Assembly: GCA_037130015.1 (NCBI GenBank)
Contig: JBAXTU010000005.1
Span: 1-57,350 of the forward strand
Length of the DNA stretch: 57,350 nucleotides
Direction of reading: 5' to 3'
Origin: JBAXTU01 sp037130015
GTDB lineage: Bacteria > Patescibacteriota > Patescibacteriia > 2-01-FULL-39-33
Of this stretch, positions 16,699 to 23,826 are shown piece after piece; positions within the stretch are counted from its first letter, which is position 1, and the number at the start of each line of letters is the position of its first letter. The position numbers and the translations under genes were made by a program. The notes beneath the pieces are model-generated. The model made no database searches and had not been told where the DNA came from. It saw only the letters and a program-made list of their open reading frames with translations.

Positions 16699-17819
16699 AA
16701 ACAATTCTTGAAGGCTCTCGCGCAGTTGCCACTACAATTAAAAATATTGCTCCGGCCGTAATCTCAGCTTATCCGATTACGCCCCAAACTCATATTGTTG
16801 AAAACCTAGCCAAATTCAAAGCCGATGGCTTGGCCGATTTTGAATATGTCATTACCGAAAGTGAATTTGCCGCCATCTCTATTGTGCAAGGCGCGGTCGC
16901 AACTGGCGTGCGCGCTTATACGGCCACATCTTCTCAAGGACTGCTCATGATGTCTGAGGCAATCTTTAATATTGCCGGTATGCGATTGCCAGTCGTCATG
17001 ACTTGTGCCAACAGAGCAATTTCCGCACCTATTAATATTTATAACGATCAGCAAGACGCACTCACCTTTCGCGATGCTGGCTGGCTCATGTTTTTTGCCG
17101 AGGATGTACAAGAGGCTTGCGACCTACATGTGCTCGCCTACAAAGTTGCTGAAAAATTATCCTTGCCAGTCATGGTCAATATGGACGGCTTCATTCTCAC
17201 TCACGTAGTAGAACCAGTGGACATTCCAGAAACAAAAAATATCAAAAAATTCTTGCCACCATACCAGCCAGAAATTTATTTGGATCCTAAAAATCCACTC
17301 ACTCTTGGTGCCTATGTCGGTCCGCAAGATTATTTAGAGATGCGACAAGCTTTGCACCAAGATATAATTGATAGCGAAAAAACCATTCTTGAAGAAATGA
17401 AAAATTTTCAAAATATTTTCGGCCGTAAATTATCAATGGTTGAATATTTTGGCCCAAAAAATCCAGAAACAATCATTGTGGCCATGGGCTCGGTAATAGG
17501 CACAATTCGCGAAGCGCTTGATGAATTTAAAAATAAAACAGTTGGCGTTTTAAAAATTACCGCCTTACGTCCGTTGGCTGACAAACAAATTATCAAACTC
17601 TTGAACTCCGCCAAAAATATTGCTATATTAGACAAATCAATTTCTCTAGGCACTGAAGGAATTTTGGCCACGGAAATCCGTCGCACAATCAAGGACAAAA
17701 AAATCATCAGCTTTGTAGCCGGACTGGGCGGACGAGACATTAAGATTGAAACCATTAAAAATATTATCAAACTAACAGAAGAAGCCAAAGAAGAAAAAAC
17801 TATTTTTTTGAGAGAATAA
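16695..17819 (+). CDS. porA: 2-oxoacid:ferredoxin oxidoreductase alpha subunit
   Basis: Alpha subunit with the pyrimidine-binding half of the thiamine site. SAYPITPQTHIVE near residue 25 and ESEFAAISIVQGA are hallmark segments, and TSSQGLLMMSEAI follows. The C-terminal domain (about 250-370) contains LKITALRPLAD, typical of the family. At 374 residues the length is normal. Together with porG and the distant porB it makes a complete alpha-beta-gamma set; a delta subunit is not in the window. Confidence 0.94.
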   Translation: MKTILEGSRAVATTIKNIAPAVISAYPITPQTHIVENLAKFKADGLADFEYVITESEFAAISIVQGAVATGVRAYTATSSQGLLMMSEAIFNIAGMRLPVVMTCANRAISAPINIYNDQQDALTFRDAGWLMFFAEDVQEACDLHVLAYKVAEKLSLPVMVNMDGFILTHVVEPVDIPETKNIKKFLPPYQPEIYLDPKNPLTLGAYVGPQDYLEMRQALHQDIIDSEKTILEEMKNFQNIFGRKLSMVEYFGPKNPETIIVAMGSVIGTIREALDEFKNKTVGVLKITALRPLADKQIIKLLNSAKNIAILDKSISLGTEGILATEIRRTIKDKKIISFVAGLGGRDIKIETIKNIIKLTEEAKEEKTIFLRE

Positions 17820-17824
17820 AAATT

Positions 17825-18649
17825 ATGCCAACAAAAAAAACAGTTGTCATTCTTGACGGACAACAACTAGCTGACCAGATAAAACTGGAAATCAGAAATA
17901 AAATAATAACCAACCAAATCCACCCGGGCTTGGCTGTAATTTTGATAGGCGATAATCCAGCTTCCACCATGTATGTAAGACTCAAACAAAAAGCAGCCGA
18001 AGCTGTTGGTATTAATTTTAATAAATATATTTGCAATCAAGATGGCTATCCCGACGCCGATGAAAAACAAGTTTTAGAAATGATTAAATTTTTAAACAAT
18101 GATCCAAAAGTACATGGCATTATTGTGCAATTGCCACTACCAAAAGATTTTGACACCCAAAAAATAATCAACGCCATTGATCCCAAAAAAGATGTTGACG
18201 GTTTTCATCCGAAAAATAAAAATAACAAAATAATTCCGCCAACAGTTGATGCTATTTTAGAACTCCTAAAATCAACTGGAGAAAACTTAATCAATAAATC
18301 AACTTTAATTATCGGGCATAGCGATATTTTTATATTTGGACTAAAAAAACATTTGCAGACCAAACTTAAAATTAAAAATATAAAAAATAGCCAGCCAATT
18401 CCGGCTGACTCCCATACTTTTGATATTATTATTATGGCCCTTGGCCAACCACTAGCGTTAAAAAAATCCATGGTCAAAACCGGGGCAATTGTGATAGATG
18501 TAGGTATTAATAAACTTGATGGCCAAACTGTTGGCGATGTTGATTCTCAAGTTTCCCAGATTGCTGGGCATCTCTCCCCTGTGCCTGGTGGCGTGGGACC
18601 ACTCACTGTGGCCTGCTTGATGCGAAATGTTTATTTATTAGCAGAATAA
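17825..18649 (+). CDS. folD: Methylene-tetrahydrofolate dehydrogenase/cyclohydrolase FolD
   Basis: Bifunctional folate enzyme that oxidises 5,10-methylene-THF and opens the resulting methenyl form to 10-formyl-THF. The catalytic half is well conserved: IGDNPASTMYVRLKQKAAE (with the YxxxK lysine), GIIVQLPLP, DPKKDVDGFHP and VPGGVGPLTVACL. The NADP-binding half is unusual. The normal GRSxIVGxP loop reads GHSDIFIFG, and the usual HSKT-type segment is not recognisable. At 274 residues it is slightly short. It is the last gene of the dsbA-porG-porA-folD operon, and its stop codon directly abuts that of the convergent exonuclease gene, with no terminator between. Confidence 0.93.
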   Translation: MPTKKTVVILDGQQLADQIKLEIRNKIITNQIHPGLAVILIGDNPASTMYVRLKQKAAEAVGINFNKYICNQDGYPDADEKQVLEMIKFLNNDPKVHGIIVQLPLPKDFDTQKIINAIDPKKDVDGFHPKNKNNKIIPPTVDAILELLKSTGENLINKSTLIIGHSDIFIFGLKKHLQTKLKIKNIKNSQPIPADSHTFDIIIMALGQPLALKKSMVKTGAIVIDVGINKLDGQTVGDVDSQVSQIAGHLSPVPGGVGPLTVACLMRNVYLLAE

Positions 18650-19207
18650 TTATTTATTCAACATAATTTCCATCAGCTCCTTAAACACTTTGGCATTCAC
18701 CTCCACATCAGGCATGGCCCGATGCGCATTCTTGTGCTCATAGCCAAAATGCTTGGCCACAGCCGAAAGATTAAAAGCGCCAAGTGGCAATAATCTTCTA
18801 GACAATTCCAGAGTGTCAATTATTTTATTTTCTTGCGCTGGTAAATATAATCTTTTCAAATGGTTCAAGATAAACAGCCAATCAAAATTTCTAATATTGT
18901 GTCCCACTAAAATTCCATCACCGACAAAATTCATAAACTCTCCCACCACGTCTTTGGCTGGCCGGCCATTGACCAGCAAGAAAATATCATTGAGGCCATG
19001 AATTTTTTCTGACTCAGGCGGTACAGGCCGAGTGGGCTGGATCAAAGCCTCAAAGCGACCTATCTCCTCTTTGCCTCTTAGACGCAAAGCAGCGATTTCC
19101 AAAATCTCATCACGAACAGGATCAAGGCCTGTGGTCTCAATATCAAAAACCACAAACTCCGTGATTAAAAAATTTTCGTATTTTTGTTTTTGTTCTTCGG
19201 CGGTCAT
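18650..19207 (-). CDS. DnaQ-like 3'-5' exonuclease (DNA polymerase III epsilon type)
   Basis: DEDDh exonuclease of 185 residues: FDIETTGLD (Exo I), GHNIRNFDW (Exo II) and HRAMPDV (Exo III with the catalytic His) are all present. It could be the polymerase III proofreading subunit or a stand-alone nuclease; the DPVRDEILEIAALRL and EKIHGLND segments fit PolC/epsilon-type domains. The ATG at 19207 is preferred to the TTG at 19219. It is convergent with folD with no spacer and divergent from ychF. Confidence 0.88.
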   Translation of the reverse strand: MTAEEQKQKYENFLITEFVVFDIETTGLDPVRDEILEIAALRLRGKEEIGRFEALIQPTRPVPPESEKIHGLNDIFLLVNGRPAKDVVGEFMNFVGDGILVGHNIRNFDWLFILNHLKRLYLPAQENKIIDTLELSRRLLPLGAFNLSAVAKHFGYEHKNAHRAMPDVEVNAKVFKELMEIMLNK

Positions 19208-19257
19208 AATATATATCAACTTAAACTATTTCCAGTCTTTTGGCAATAGCAATACAA

Positions 19258-19286
19258 TTGAAAAAAATAACAAATCATGCTAAACT
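19258..19286 (+). promoter_or_regulatory. Promoter of ychF
   Basis: TTGAAA, 17-base spacer, TAAACT with extended TGC; the predicted leader is about 36 bases. Confidence 0.6.
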
Positions 19287-19329
19287 ACTTTTAACTTTAT
19301 AAACTTTCTAACTTTTAACTCTGTTTTGT

Positions 19330-20379
19330 ATGTCATTTTCTATCGGCATTGTCGGCCTGCCTAATGTTGGCAAATCCACTTTATTTAAAGCGCTCACCAA
19401 AAAACAAGTGGACGCGGCCAATTATCCTTTTTGTACCATTGACCCAAATGTCGGTGTAGTTGCCGTGCCTGACGAAAGACTAGACAAATTAGCAGTGGTT
19501 TCCAAATCCGCCAAAATAGTGCCTACAACCATAGAATTTGTGGACATTGCTGGACTGGTCAAAGGCGCGCACAAAGGCGAAGGTTTGGGCAATCAATTTT
19601 TAGCCAATATCAGAAACACCGATGCTATTGTGCAAGTGGTGCGACAATTTTCAGACACCAATGTCATTCATGTTGACGGGCGTGTCAATCCAGATTCAGA
19701 CAAAGAAACTATCAGCTTGGAATTAATTTTTGCCGACCTACAAACCATTGATAAAAGAATTTCCACTATTGATAAAGAAGTCCGTGCTGGCAAAAAAGAA
19801 GCTCTTGAGACCAAACCTATTTTAGAAAAATTAAAAAAAGAATTGGAACAAGGTAAATTGGCTAATGAAGTAATAACAGACGAAGAAGAAAAATTATTAA
19901 TCAAAGATTTGTGTTTGCTTACTATCAAACCAATGATCTATGTGCTCAATGTTGATGAAGATAAAATTTTTCAGGAAACAGACTACCTCACCATCTCAGC
20001 CAAAATAGAAGCAGAACTATCTGAATTACCAGAAGAAGAAGCTAGAATTTATTTGCAAGACTTAAATCTTGATGCTTCAGGCTTGGACAAACTTATTAAA
20101 AAAGCTTATGAGACTTTGGGACTTATTACTTTTATTACTAGCGGTGAAATGGAAACCAAGGCTTGGACTATTAAACATGGATCAAGAGCACCACAAGCAG
20201 CCGGTGTGATTCACACTGATTTTGAAAAAGGTTTTATTCGCGCGGAAATAATCAACTGGCAAGATTTGGTCAATTGTAATGGTGAAGCTGGCGCCAAAGA
20301 AAAAGGTTTGATTCGTTTGGAAGGCAAGGATTATGTGATGAATGATGGCGATGTGGCTCACTTCCGTTTCAGTGTTTAG
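19330..20379 (+). CDS. ychF: Ribosome-binding ATPase YchF (Obg-family)
   Basis: Obg-family P-loop protein that prefers ATP and binds the ribosome. The G1 loop GLPNVGKSTLF lies at residue 8, followed by NYPFCTIDPNVGVV, the G3 segment VDIAGLVKGAHKGEGLGN and a predicted coiled coil (about 125-190). The C-terminal TGS domain ends in the typical DYVMNDGDVAHFRF. At 349 residues it is slightly shorter than E. coli YchF (363). It is transcribed from its own promoter; a small membrane-protein gene follows with its own -10. Confidence 0.97.
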   Translation: MSFSIGIVGLPNVGKSTLFKALTKKQVDAANYPFCTIDPNVGVVAVPDERLDKLAVVSKSAKIVPTTIEFVDIAGLVKGAHKGEGLGNQFLANIRNTDAIVQVVRQFSDTNVIHVDGRVNPDSDKETISLELIFADLQTIDKRISTIDKEVRAGKKEALETKPILEKLKKELEQGKLANEVITDEEEKLLIKDLCLLTIKPMIYVLNVDEDKIFQETDYLTISAKIEAELSELPEEEARIYLQDLNLDASGLDKLIKKAYETLGLITFITSGEMETKAWTIKHGSRAPQAAGVIHTDFEKGFIRAEIINWQDLVNCNGEAGAKEKGLIRLEGKDYVMNDGDVAHFRFSV

Positions 20380-20386
20380 GATTTTG

Positions 20387-20395
20387 TGCTATAAT
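20387..20395 (+). promoter_or_regulatory. Extended -10 promoter of the 46-residue gene
   Basis: TGCTATAAT lies just past the ychF stop and 31 bases before the ATG at 20427. No good -35 is visible. Confidence 0.45.
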
Positions 20396-20426
20396 TAAAT
20401 TAAGAAAAAATTTAAATTAACAATCC

Positions 20427-20567
20427 ATGTTTTCAGACGATACTAAATTAAAAATCGTTTTATACACCATTGTTTTTTTGGCAGTAGTAGCTGTTATTGG
20501 CCTTTGGGAACAAATCATCAAGCCAGTATTCGGTTTTTTAGCTGAACACATACTTATTAAAATGTAA
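20427..20567 (+). CDS. 46-residue single-helix membrane protein
   Basis: A short frame begins MFSDDTKLKIVLYTIVFLA and ends HILIKM at a TAA. A hydrophobic stretch (about residues 9-26) suggests a single membrane helix, flanked by a charged N-terminus and an amphipathic C-terminal part. Support for a real gene is positional. It has its own extended -10 31 bases upstream, no overlap with ychF, and a terminator 20 bases after the stop. No function can be assigned. Confidence 0.6.
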   Translation: MFSDDTKLKIVLYTIVFLAVVAVIGLWEQIIKPVFGFLAEHILIKM

Positions 20568-20587
20568 CTAATTTTTATCTAAACTAG

Positions 20588-20618
20588 ACGCGAAAAAGTC
20601 ATTTTTCGTGTTTTTTTA
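20588..20618 (+). terminator. Terminator after the 46-residue gene
   Basis: ACGCGAAAAA pairs with TTTTTCGTGT around GTCA, followed by seven T. Confidence 0.75.
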
Positions 20619-20649
20619 TTTAAATTTAGATAAAAATTGTCATAAATCA

Positions 20650-20678
20650 TTGACAAAAAAAGTCAGATATGCTACAAT
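20650..20678 (+). promoter_or_regulatory. Strong sigma-70 promoter of the 413-residue gene
   Basis: TTGACA, 17-base spacer, TACAAT with extended TGC. The 13-base word AAATCATTGACAA around its -35 is repeated exactly at the promoter at 22078. The leader is about 75 bases. Confidence 0.8.
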
Positions 20679-20760
20679 AAACTGTTGCCTATCTGTTTAG
20701 GCTTGTACATAAAACAAAAACTAGATCCGAATAGTTCGGACAAACCTTGGAGGAAATATC

Positions 20761-22002
20761 ATGACGAAAGCAATGAGAATAATGTTGCAACAAGAAGGTG
20801 AGGAAATGGCCGAAGTTAATCGCAAACCAAGAAAACCGCGTAAAGAAAAAATCGTGGTTGAGGGTGTTGCGGAGCTTCCCGTTGAAATCGCCGAAGAAAT
20901 TCCAGTTGAAACCGAGGTCGTCGTGGAAGAGCCAATGTGTTTTGTTGCTCAACCTAACTCGACGCCAATCGTCACAACTGTTTGTGGTTTTCCATTTGAT
21001 GGAGTGTGCTTCATTACTCAACCTGAAGTGCCGACGCCAGTTGCCACAGCCATATTTGATTTTCCATTCGAAGGATATGGCATTGGCTCATGGCTTGGCC
21101 CGATTTCAGAAGAAAGGCAAGCGTTGGTTGGATCTGTGGAAGGAGAAGAATCGATTGAGAATAAAATAGAAACACCTCAAATAGAATCTCCTATCACACC
21201 CAAACCCATGGTCAAAATCATCACGGTCAGAGACGGAGACTTCTTACTAGAAATGGAAAATGCGGAAATGATTATTTCCGTGCATATCAACCACCGCAAT
21301 CGCGTGCTTCGCGCCATGGCCGATGCAGGTATTACCGAAGTGTTGTGCCAGGAAAAGCCAGGCAAAGACGGCAAACCTTGCTGGCTATGGTGGACGGCCA
21401 GAATCAAAGAGACGGACCAAGTTCTGCCCATCATGATTAAGGCCATTTCCGACTCTACACAAGGCATTGGTCCAAAGAACAAACCGTCTTTTTACCTCAT
21501 GCCCAAAGTGCCACAAGCTTCTGCTGAACATCACATTGAAAATGGCCAGTTCCAACGCGAATTTTCCATAGACTACGGCGACCACAATCTTGGCTACCGC
21601 CTACTGCAAATCTGCTTCGGAGAAACCCAAGACACGGCCAATGACTTGTCGCTAAATCTCATCCAAGTCCATCGCGAATTCCAAGGTGGCAATGAGATCG
21701 GCAATCTGACCGAAAACCGTCAACCAGCCATGAAATTGGAAATTCCTCAACGTAATGAAGAGGAAAAGTTCATGGCTTGGGTTACCCGAGTCGCAGTGAC
21801 ACTAGCCACTAACACCTGGCCAAATAAGCCGGAAAAATTCTTGCTAGACAAGGCGGAAGACATCGTTCGCACCATCAATGAATTCTATTGTCAGTGCCGT
21901 CAAATTCGCATTGACAAAAAAACGGCCGAGAAAGCGGCCGCCCAAATCAGCAGTCTGACCTATCGCCTGCAACTACGCATGCAGGGAAATAGTCGGCGCT
22001 AA
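20761..22002 (+). CDS. Unrecognised 413-residue protein with an internal duplicated motif
   Basis: I recognise no family. Residues 1-58 are charged and low in complexity (KPRKPRK, then many E, V and P). Two tandem copies of a roughly 23-residue unit follow, one from Cys60 (CFVAQPN...GFPFDG) and one from Cys83 (CFITQPE...FDFPFEG). A folded-looking part begins near residue 150 (MVKIITVRDGDFLLEMEN) and includes KPCWLWWTARIK and YGDHNLGYRLLQICFGE. The C-terminal 70 residues are helical and basic. GGAGG lies 7 bases before the ATG. The coding DNA looks richer in G and C than its neighbours. A strong promoter and strong terminator mark it as a separate, probably well-expressed unit. There is no signal peptide or membrane helix. 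Confidence 0.8.
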   Translation: MTKAMRIMLQQEGEEMAEVNRKPRKPRKEKIVVEGVAELPVEIAEEIPVETEVVVEEPMCFVAQPNSTPIVTTVCGFPFDGVCFITQPEVPTPVATAIFDFPFEGYGIGSWLGPISEERQALVGSVEGEESIENKIETPQIESPITPKPMVKIITVRDGDFLLEMENAEMIISVHINHRNRVLRAMADAGITEVLCQEKPGKDGKPCWLWWTARIKETDQVLPIMIKAISDSTQGIGPKNKPSFYLMPKVPQASAEHHIENGQFQREFSIDYGDHNLGYRLLQICFGETQDTANDLSLNLIQVHREFQGGNEIGNLTENRQPAMKLEIPQRNEEEKFMAWVTRVAVTLATNTWPNKPEKFLLDKAEDIVRTINEFYCQCRQIRIDKKTAEKAAAQISSLTYRLQLRMQGNSRR

Positions 22003-22029
22003 CATCTAACATCGTTCTTTACTACCCAC

Positions 22030-22068
22030 GAAGGCCTAATCAAAATTGATTCAGGCCTTCTTTTTTTT
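22030..22068 (+). terminator. Terminator of the 413-residue gene
   Basis: GAAGGCCT pairs with AGGCCTTC, with further AATCAA/TTGATT pairing inside, followed by eight T. Confidence 0.85.
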
Positions 22069-22077
22069 CCAAAATCA

Positions 22078-22106
22078 TTGACAATAATAATAAAATTCCA
22101 TATAAT
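22078..22106 (+). promoter_or_regulatory. Strong sigma-70 promoter of the 98-residue gene
   Basis: TTGACA, 17-base spacer, TATAAT: a consensus promoter. The word AAATCATTGACAA is shared with the promoter at 20650. Confidence 0.85.
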
Positions 22107-22145
22107 GTCAGCACATCGCTCTTTATTATCTTGGAGGAAAATATC

Positions 22146-22442
22146 ATGGTAAAAAAAGAAAAAACACCCTTAACTGTCTGGGAATTTGTCGCCATGGACA
22201 ATTATCCTAATGGTAAAAAAATTCAAGGACAAGTTAATGCTTACACCCTATCAGAAGCAGTAGAAGAAATAATGAAGCAGGAATTATTTCCTATTGAAGT
22301 CTGCCTGCCAAAAGGCAAAAGTCCACTCCGAGCTCAAGGCCTAGCCATTGCCGATGCGGTAGCCAACAGACTTGAGACGGCTGGCATAGAAGCTAAAGCC
22401 ATTGCCAGTGGCAGACTAATAAAGTTTTCCAAAAAACAATAA
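22146..22442 (+). CDS. 98-residue soluble protein, resembles the N-terminal segment of GspF/PilC
   Basis: The ATG at 22146 is preceded by TTGGAGGAAAATATC, nearly the same as at the 413-residue gene; the TTG start at 22131 lies inside this ribosome binding site. The segment WEFVAMDNYPNGKKIQGQV, then SEAVEEIMKQELFPIEV, follows the pattern F-x-A-x-D-x-x-G-K-x-x-G followed by A-x-x-x-L-x-x-x-x-x-P-x-x-V. That pattern opens type II secretion F/PilC proteins, but here it stands alone and no membrane domain follows. The second half (RAQGLAIADAVANRLETAGIEAKAIA) is probably helical. The function is unknown; the resemblance is pattern-based only. Confidence 0.75.
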   Translation: MVKKEKTPLTVWEFVAMDNYPNGKKIQGQVNAYTLSEAVEEIMKQELFPIEVCLPKGKSPLRAQGLAIADAVANRLETAGIEAKAIASGRLIKFSKKQ

Positions 22443-22447
22443 AAAAC

Positions 22448-22476
22448 AGCTCGTCGTTATAGACGAGCTTTATTTT
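22448..22476. terminator. Bidirectional terminator
   Basis: AGCTCGTC and GACGAGCT form a perfect 8-bp stem around six bases, with T-rich tracts on both strands. It lies between convergent genes. Confidence 0.85.
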
Positions 22477-23634
22477 TTAATCCGCCAACTGGCTGATTTT
22501 TTGCCACACTGTTATTTGTCGCCAAACTTTCTGATCTTCGCGCTTATAATATAAATTATTTTTATCCAATTTTTCAAACCCCATTTTTTTCACTTTTTCA
22601 ATCCGCCCACTGGCGGACAAATTCCAAATTTTATTTTGAATATGCCACTCGGGCATTATGACAATAGCCTTGCCACCAGCTTTTAAAACTTTTTTAAATT
22701 CTGCGAAAGCTAGGGTGTATAAATCTTCAAGCTCATTTATAATTTGCTGAATTTTTTCTTCACTCTCAGAGCCTCTCATGGCCGGACCAAGATACGGCTC
22801 GGTGATAATGGCGTCAACAGACTTTTCTTTTATCTCTTGTGATAAATTCCTAACATCACTCTTAAAAATTCTTAATTCTTCATTCTTAATTCTCCCGCCT
22901 GCAATGCTTTGCGTAGCAATGCGGGCAGGTAATTTATCCGCCAACCATTTTAAATTTTCTTTGGAATCATTAATGGCTTTTTCCGAATTATCACAGCCTA
23001 TTAAACTTTCAAAACCCATGGCCAGAGCTTCTGATAAAATCGTGCCCGAACCGCAAAACGGATCCAAAATAATTTGATCTTTTTCAGCCATTGATAAATT
23101 GATCATCATCTTGGCTACTTTGGGTGGCAACATACCAGACAAGGCATCACTCTTGGGCCGGCCAAAATCACGTTCGCCATATTCTTTAAAATCCTGCACC
23201 GCACAAGTCATGCCAAAAAAATCAGGCCCAATCAAAAAATCATGGCATTTTTCTTTGGTGACAATAACTGATGACAGTGCTTGTTCGCGACTCACCACCA
23301 AACGAGAGGAAATACCTTTGGCTTTTAATTGTTTTTTTATACTCATTCCAATATCACTTGACTTCTGATTATAAAAACTAAAACCAAAATTAAAACGACC
23401 AGTAGCCGTACTGGCTGTCCCAAGCACAGGACCTTCGTCAAATTTATTGCCCAAAAAAATCCCAATCTTAATAGTACCACCCAGTCTAGTGATCATTTCT
23501 TGGCAATCAAATTTTGGCGCTTCAACGCCCAAATATTCCTTGCCCACGGCCAAAATTTTGGCAGTCGGTAAAACCGCCTTGATTTCGGCAATTGAGAGCT
23601 CGGAATTATTACCTAAAATAAATATATATTTCAT
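22477..23634 (-). CDS. TRM11/Trm-G10-like RNA methyltransferase (UPF0020 type)
   Basis: The protein has an N-terminal THUMP-like half (about 1-165) and a C-terminal Rossmann methyltransferase. Motif I is LDPFCGSGTILSEA (near residue 190) and ALAMGFESLIGCDNSEKAI follows. Relatives modify guanosine N2 of tRNA position 10 or of rRNA; the catalytic D/N-P-P-Y is here TEPYLGP, a variant typical of the Trm11 branch. The peptide between about residues 234 and 256 (ARIATQS, then RIKNEELRIF) comes from an inserted palindromic repeat. Two more palindromic words lie at 22602 and at the stop codon. An extended -10 (TGCTATCAT) ends 8 bases before the ATG. Confidence 0.85.
   Translation of the reverse strand: MKYIFILGNNSELSIAEIKAVLPTAKILAVGKEYLGVEAPKFDCQEMITRLGGTIKIGIFLGNKFDEGPVLGTASTATGRFNFGFSFYNQKSSDIGMSIKKQLKAKGISSRLVVSREQALSSVIVTKEKCHDFLIGPDFFGMTCAVQDFKEYGERDFGRPKSDALSGMLPPKVAKMMINLSMAEKDQIILDPFCGSGTILSEALAMGFESLIGCDNSEKAINDSKENLKWLADKLPARIATQSIAGGRIKNEELRIFKSDVRNLSQEIKEKSVDAIITEPYLGPAMRGSESEEKIQQIINELEDLYTLAFAEFKKVLKAGGKAIVIMPEWHIQNKIWNLSASGRIEKVKKMGFEKLDKNNLYYKREDQKVWRQITVWQKISQLAD
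22481..22495. repeat. Palindromic word TCCGCCA-TGGC at the gene's C-terminus
   Basis: TCCGCCAACTGGCTGA is a decayed copy of TCCGCCAnnTGGCGGA; it encodes the last residues (SQLAD) of the methyltransferase. Confidence 0.4.
22602..22617. repeat. Palindromic word TCCGCCCACTGGCGGA inside a gene
   Basis: A 16-base near-perfect palindrome, in frame, encoding SASGR. The same word family occurs in the terminator loop at 11004-11016. Confidence 0.45.
22868..22929. repeat. Inserted palindromic repeat inside the methyltransferase gene
   Basis: An AT-rich part made of TTAATTCTTCATTCTTAATTC is joined to a GC-rich near-palindrome, CCCGCCTGCAATGCT opposite AGCAATGCGGGCAGG. It is in frame and adds about 20 residues between core strands. 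Confidence 0.55.
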
Positions 23635-23655
23635 ATTTAATTATGATAGCACTAC

Positions 23656-23684
23656 TTGACTATTTTTTCCAGTCATGTTAAGAT
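23656..23684 (+). promoter_or_regulatory. Promoter of the rpsF leader
   Basis: TTGACT, 17-base spacer, TAAGAT with extended TGT; the predicted start is near 23691. Confidence 0.6.
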
Positions 23685-23690
23685 TGGGAC

Positions 23691-23811
23691 AGATTAACAA
23701 TAAATGCTTTTCCCACGCTGATTTTAAATCGGCGATTATCCTAGCAGGCATGACCTAGCCAGGAAAAGGCAAGACTCCTACCCCAAGGTTTTGCCTTGGG
23801 ATATTTTTTTT
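23691..23811 (+). ncRNA. Candidate structured leader (or small RNA) upstream of rpsF
   Basis: About 120 bases run from a good promoter to an intrinsic terminator, ending 15 bases before rpsF. Visible pairings are GCTTTTCC (23706) with GGAAAAGGC (23762), and an inner hairpin CGCTGATT/AATCGGCG (23716-23734). The last element is the terminator stem. I could not match it to SRP RNA, tmRNA or a riboswitch I know. Bacterial S6 operons are often controlled by S6:S18 binding to their leader, so an attenuator is plausible; a separate small RNA is the alternative. Confidence 0.5.
23782..23811 (+). terminator. Terminator or attenuator before rpsF
   Basis: CCCAAGG pairs with CCTTGGG around TTTTG, then TATTTTTTTT. 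Because rpsF starts 15 bases later, it can only act as an attenuator or as the end of a separate RNA. Confidence 0.8.
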
Positions 23812-23826
23812 AAAAATTAACAAATC

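Noticed and set aside
23691..23811. SRP RNA, tmRNA, or a cobalamin- or fluoride-type riboswitch before rpsF
   Set aside because: The conserved cores of these RNAs are not recognisable; only the promoter, stems and terminator are supported.
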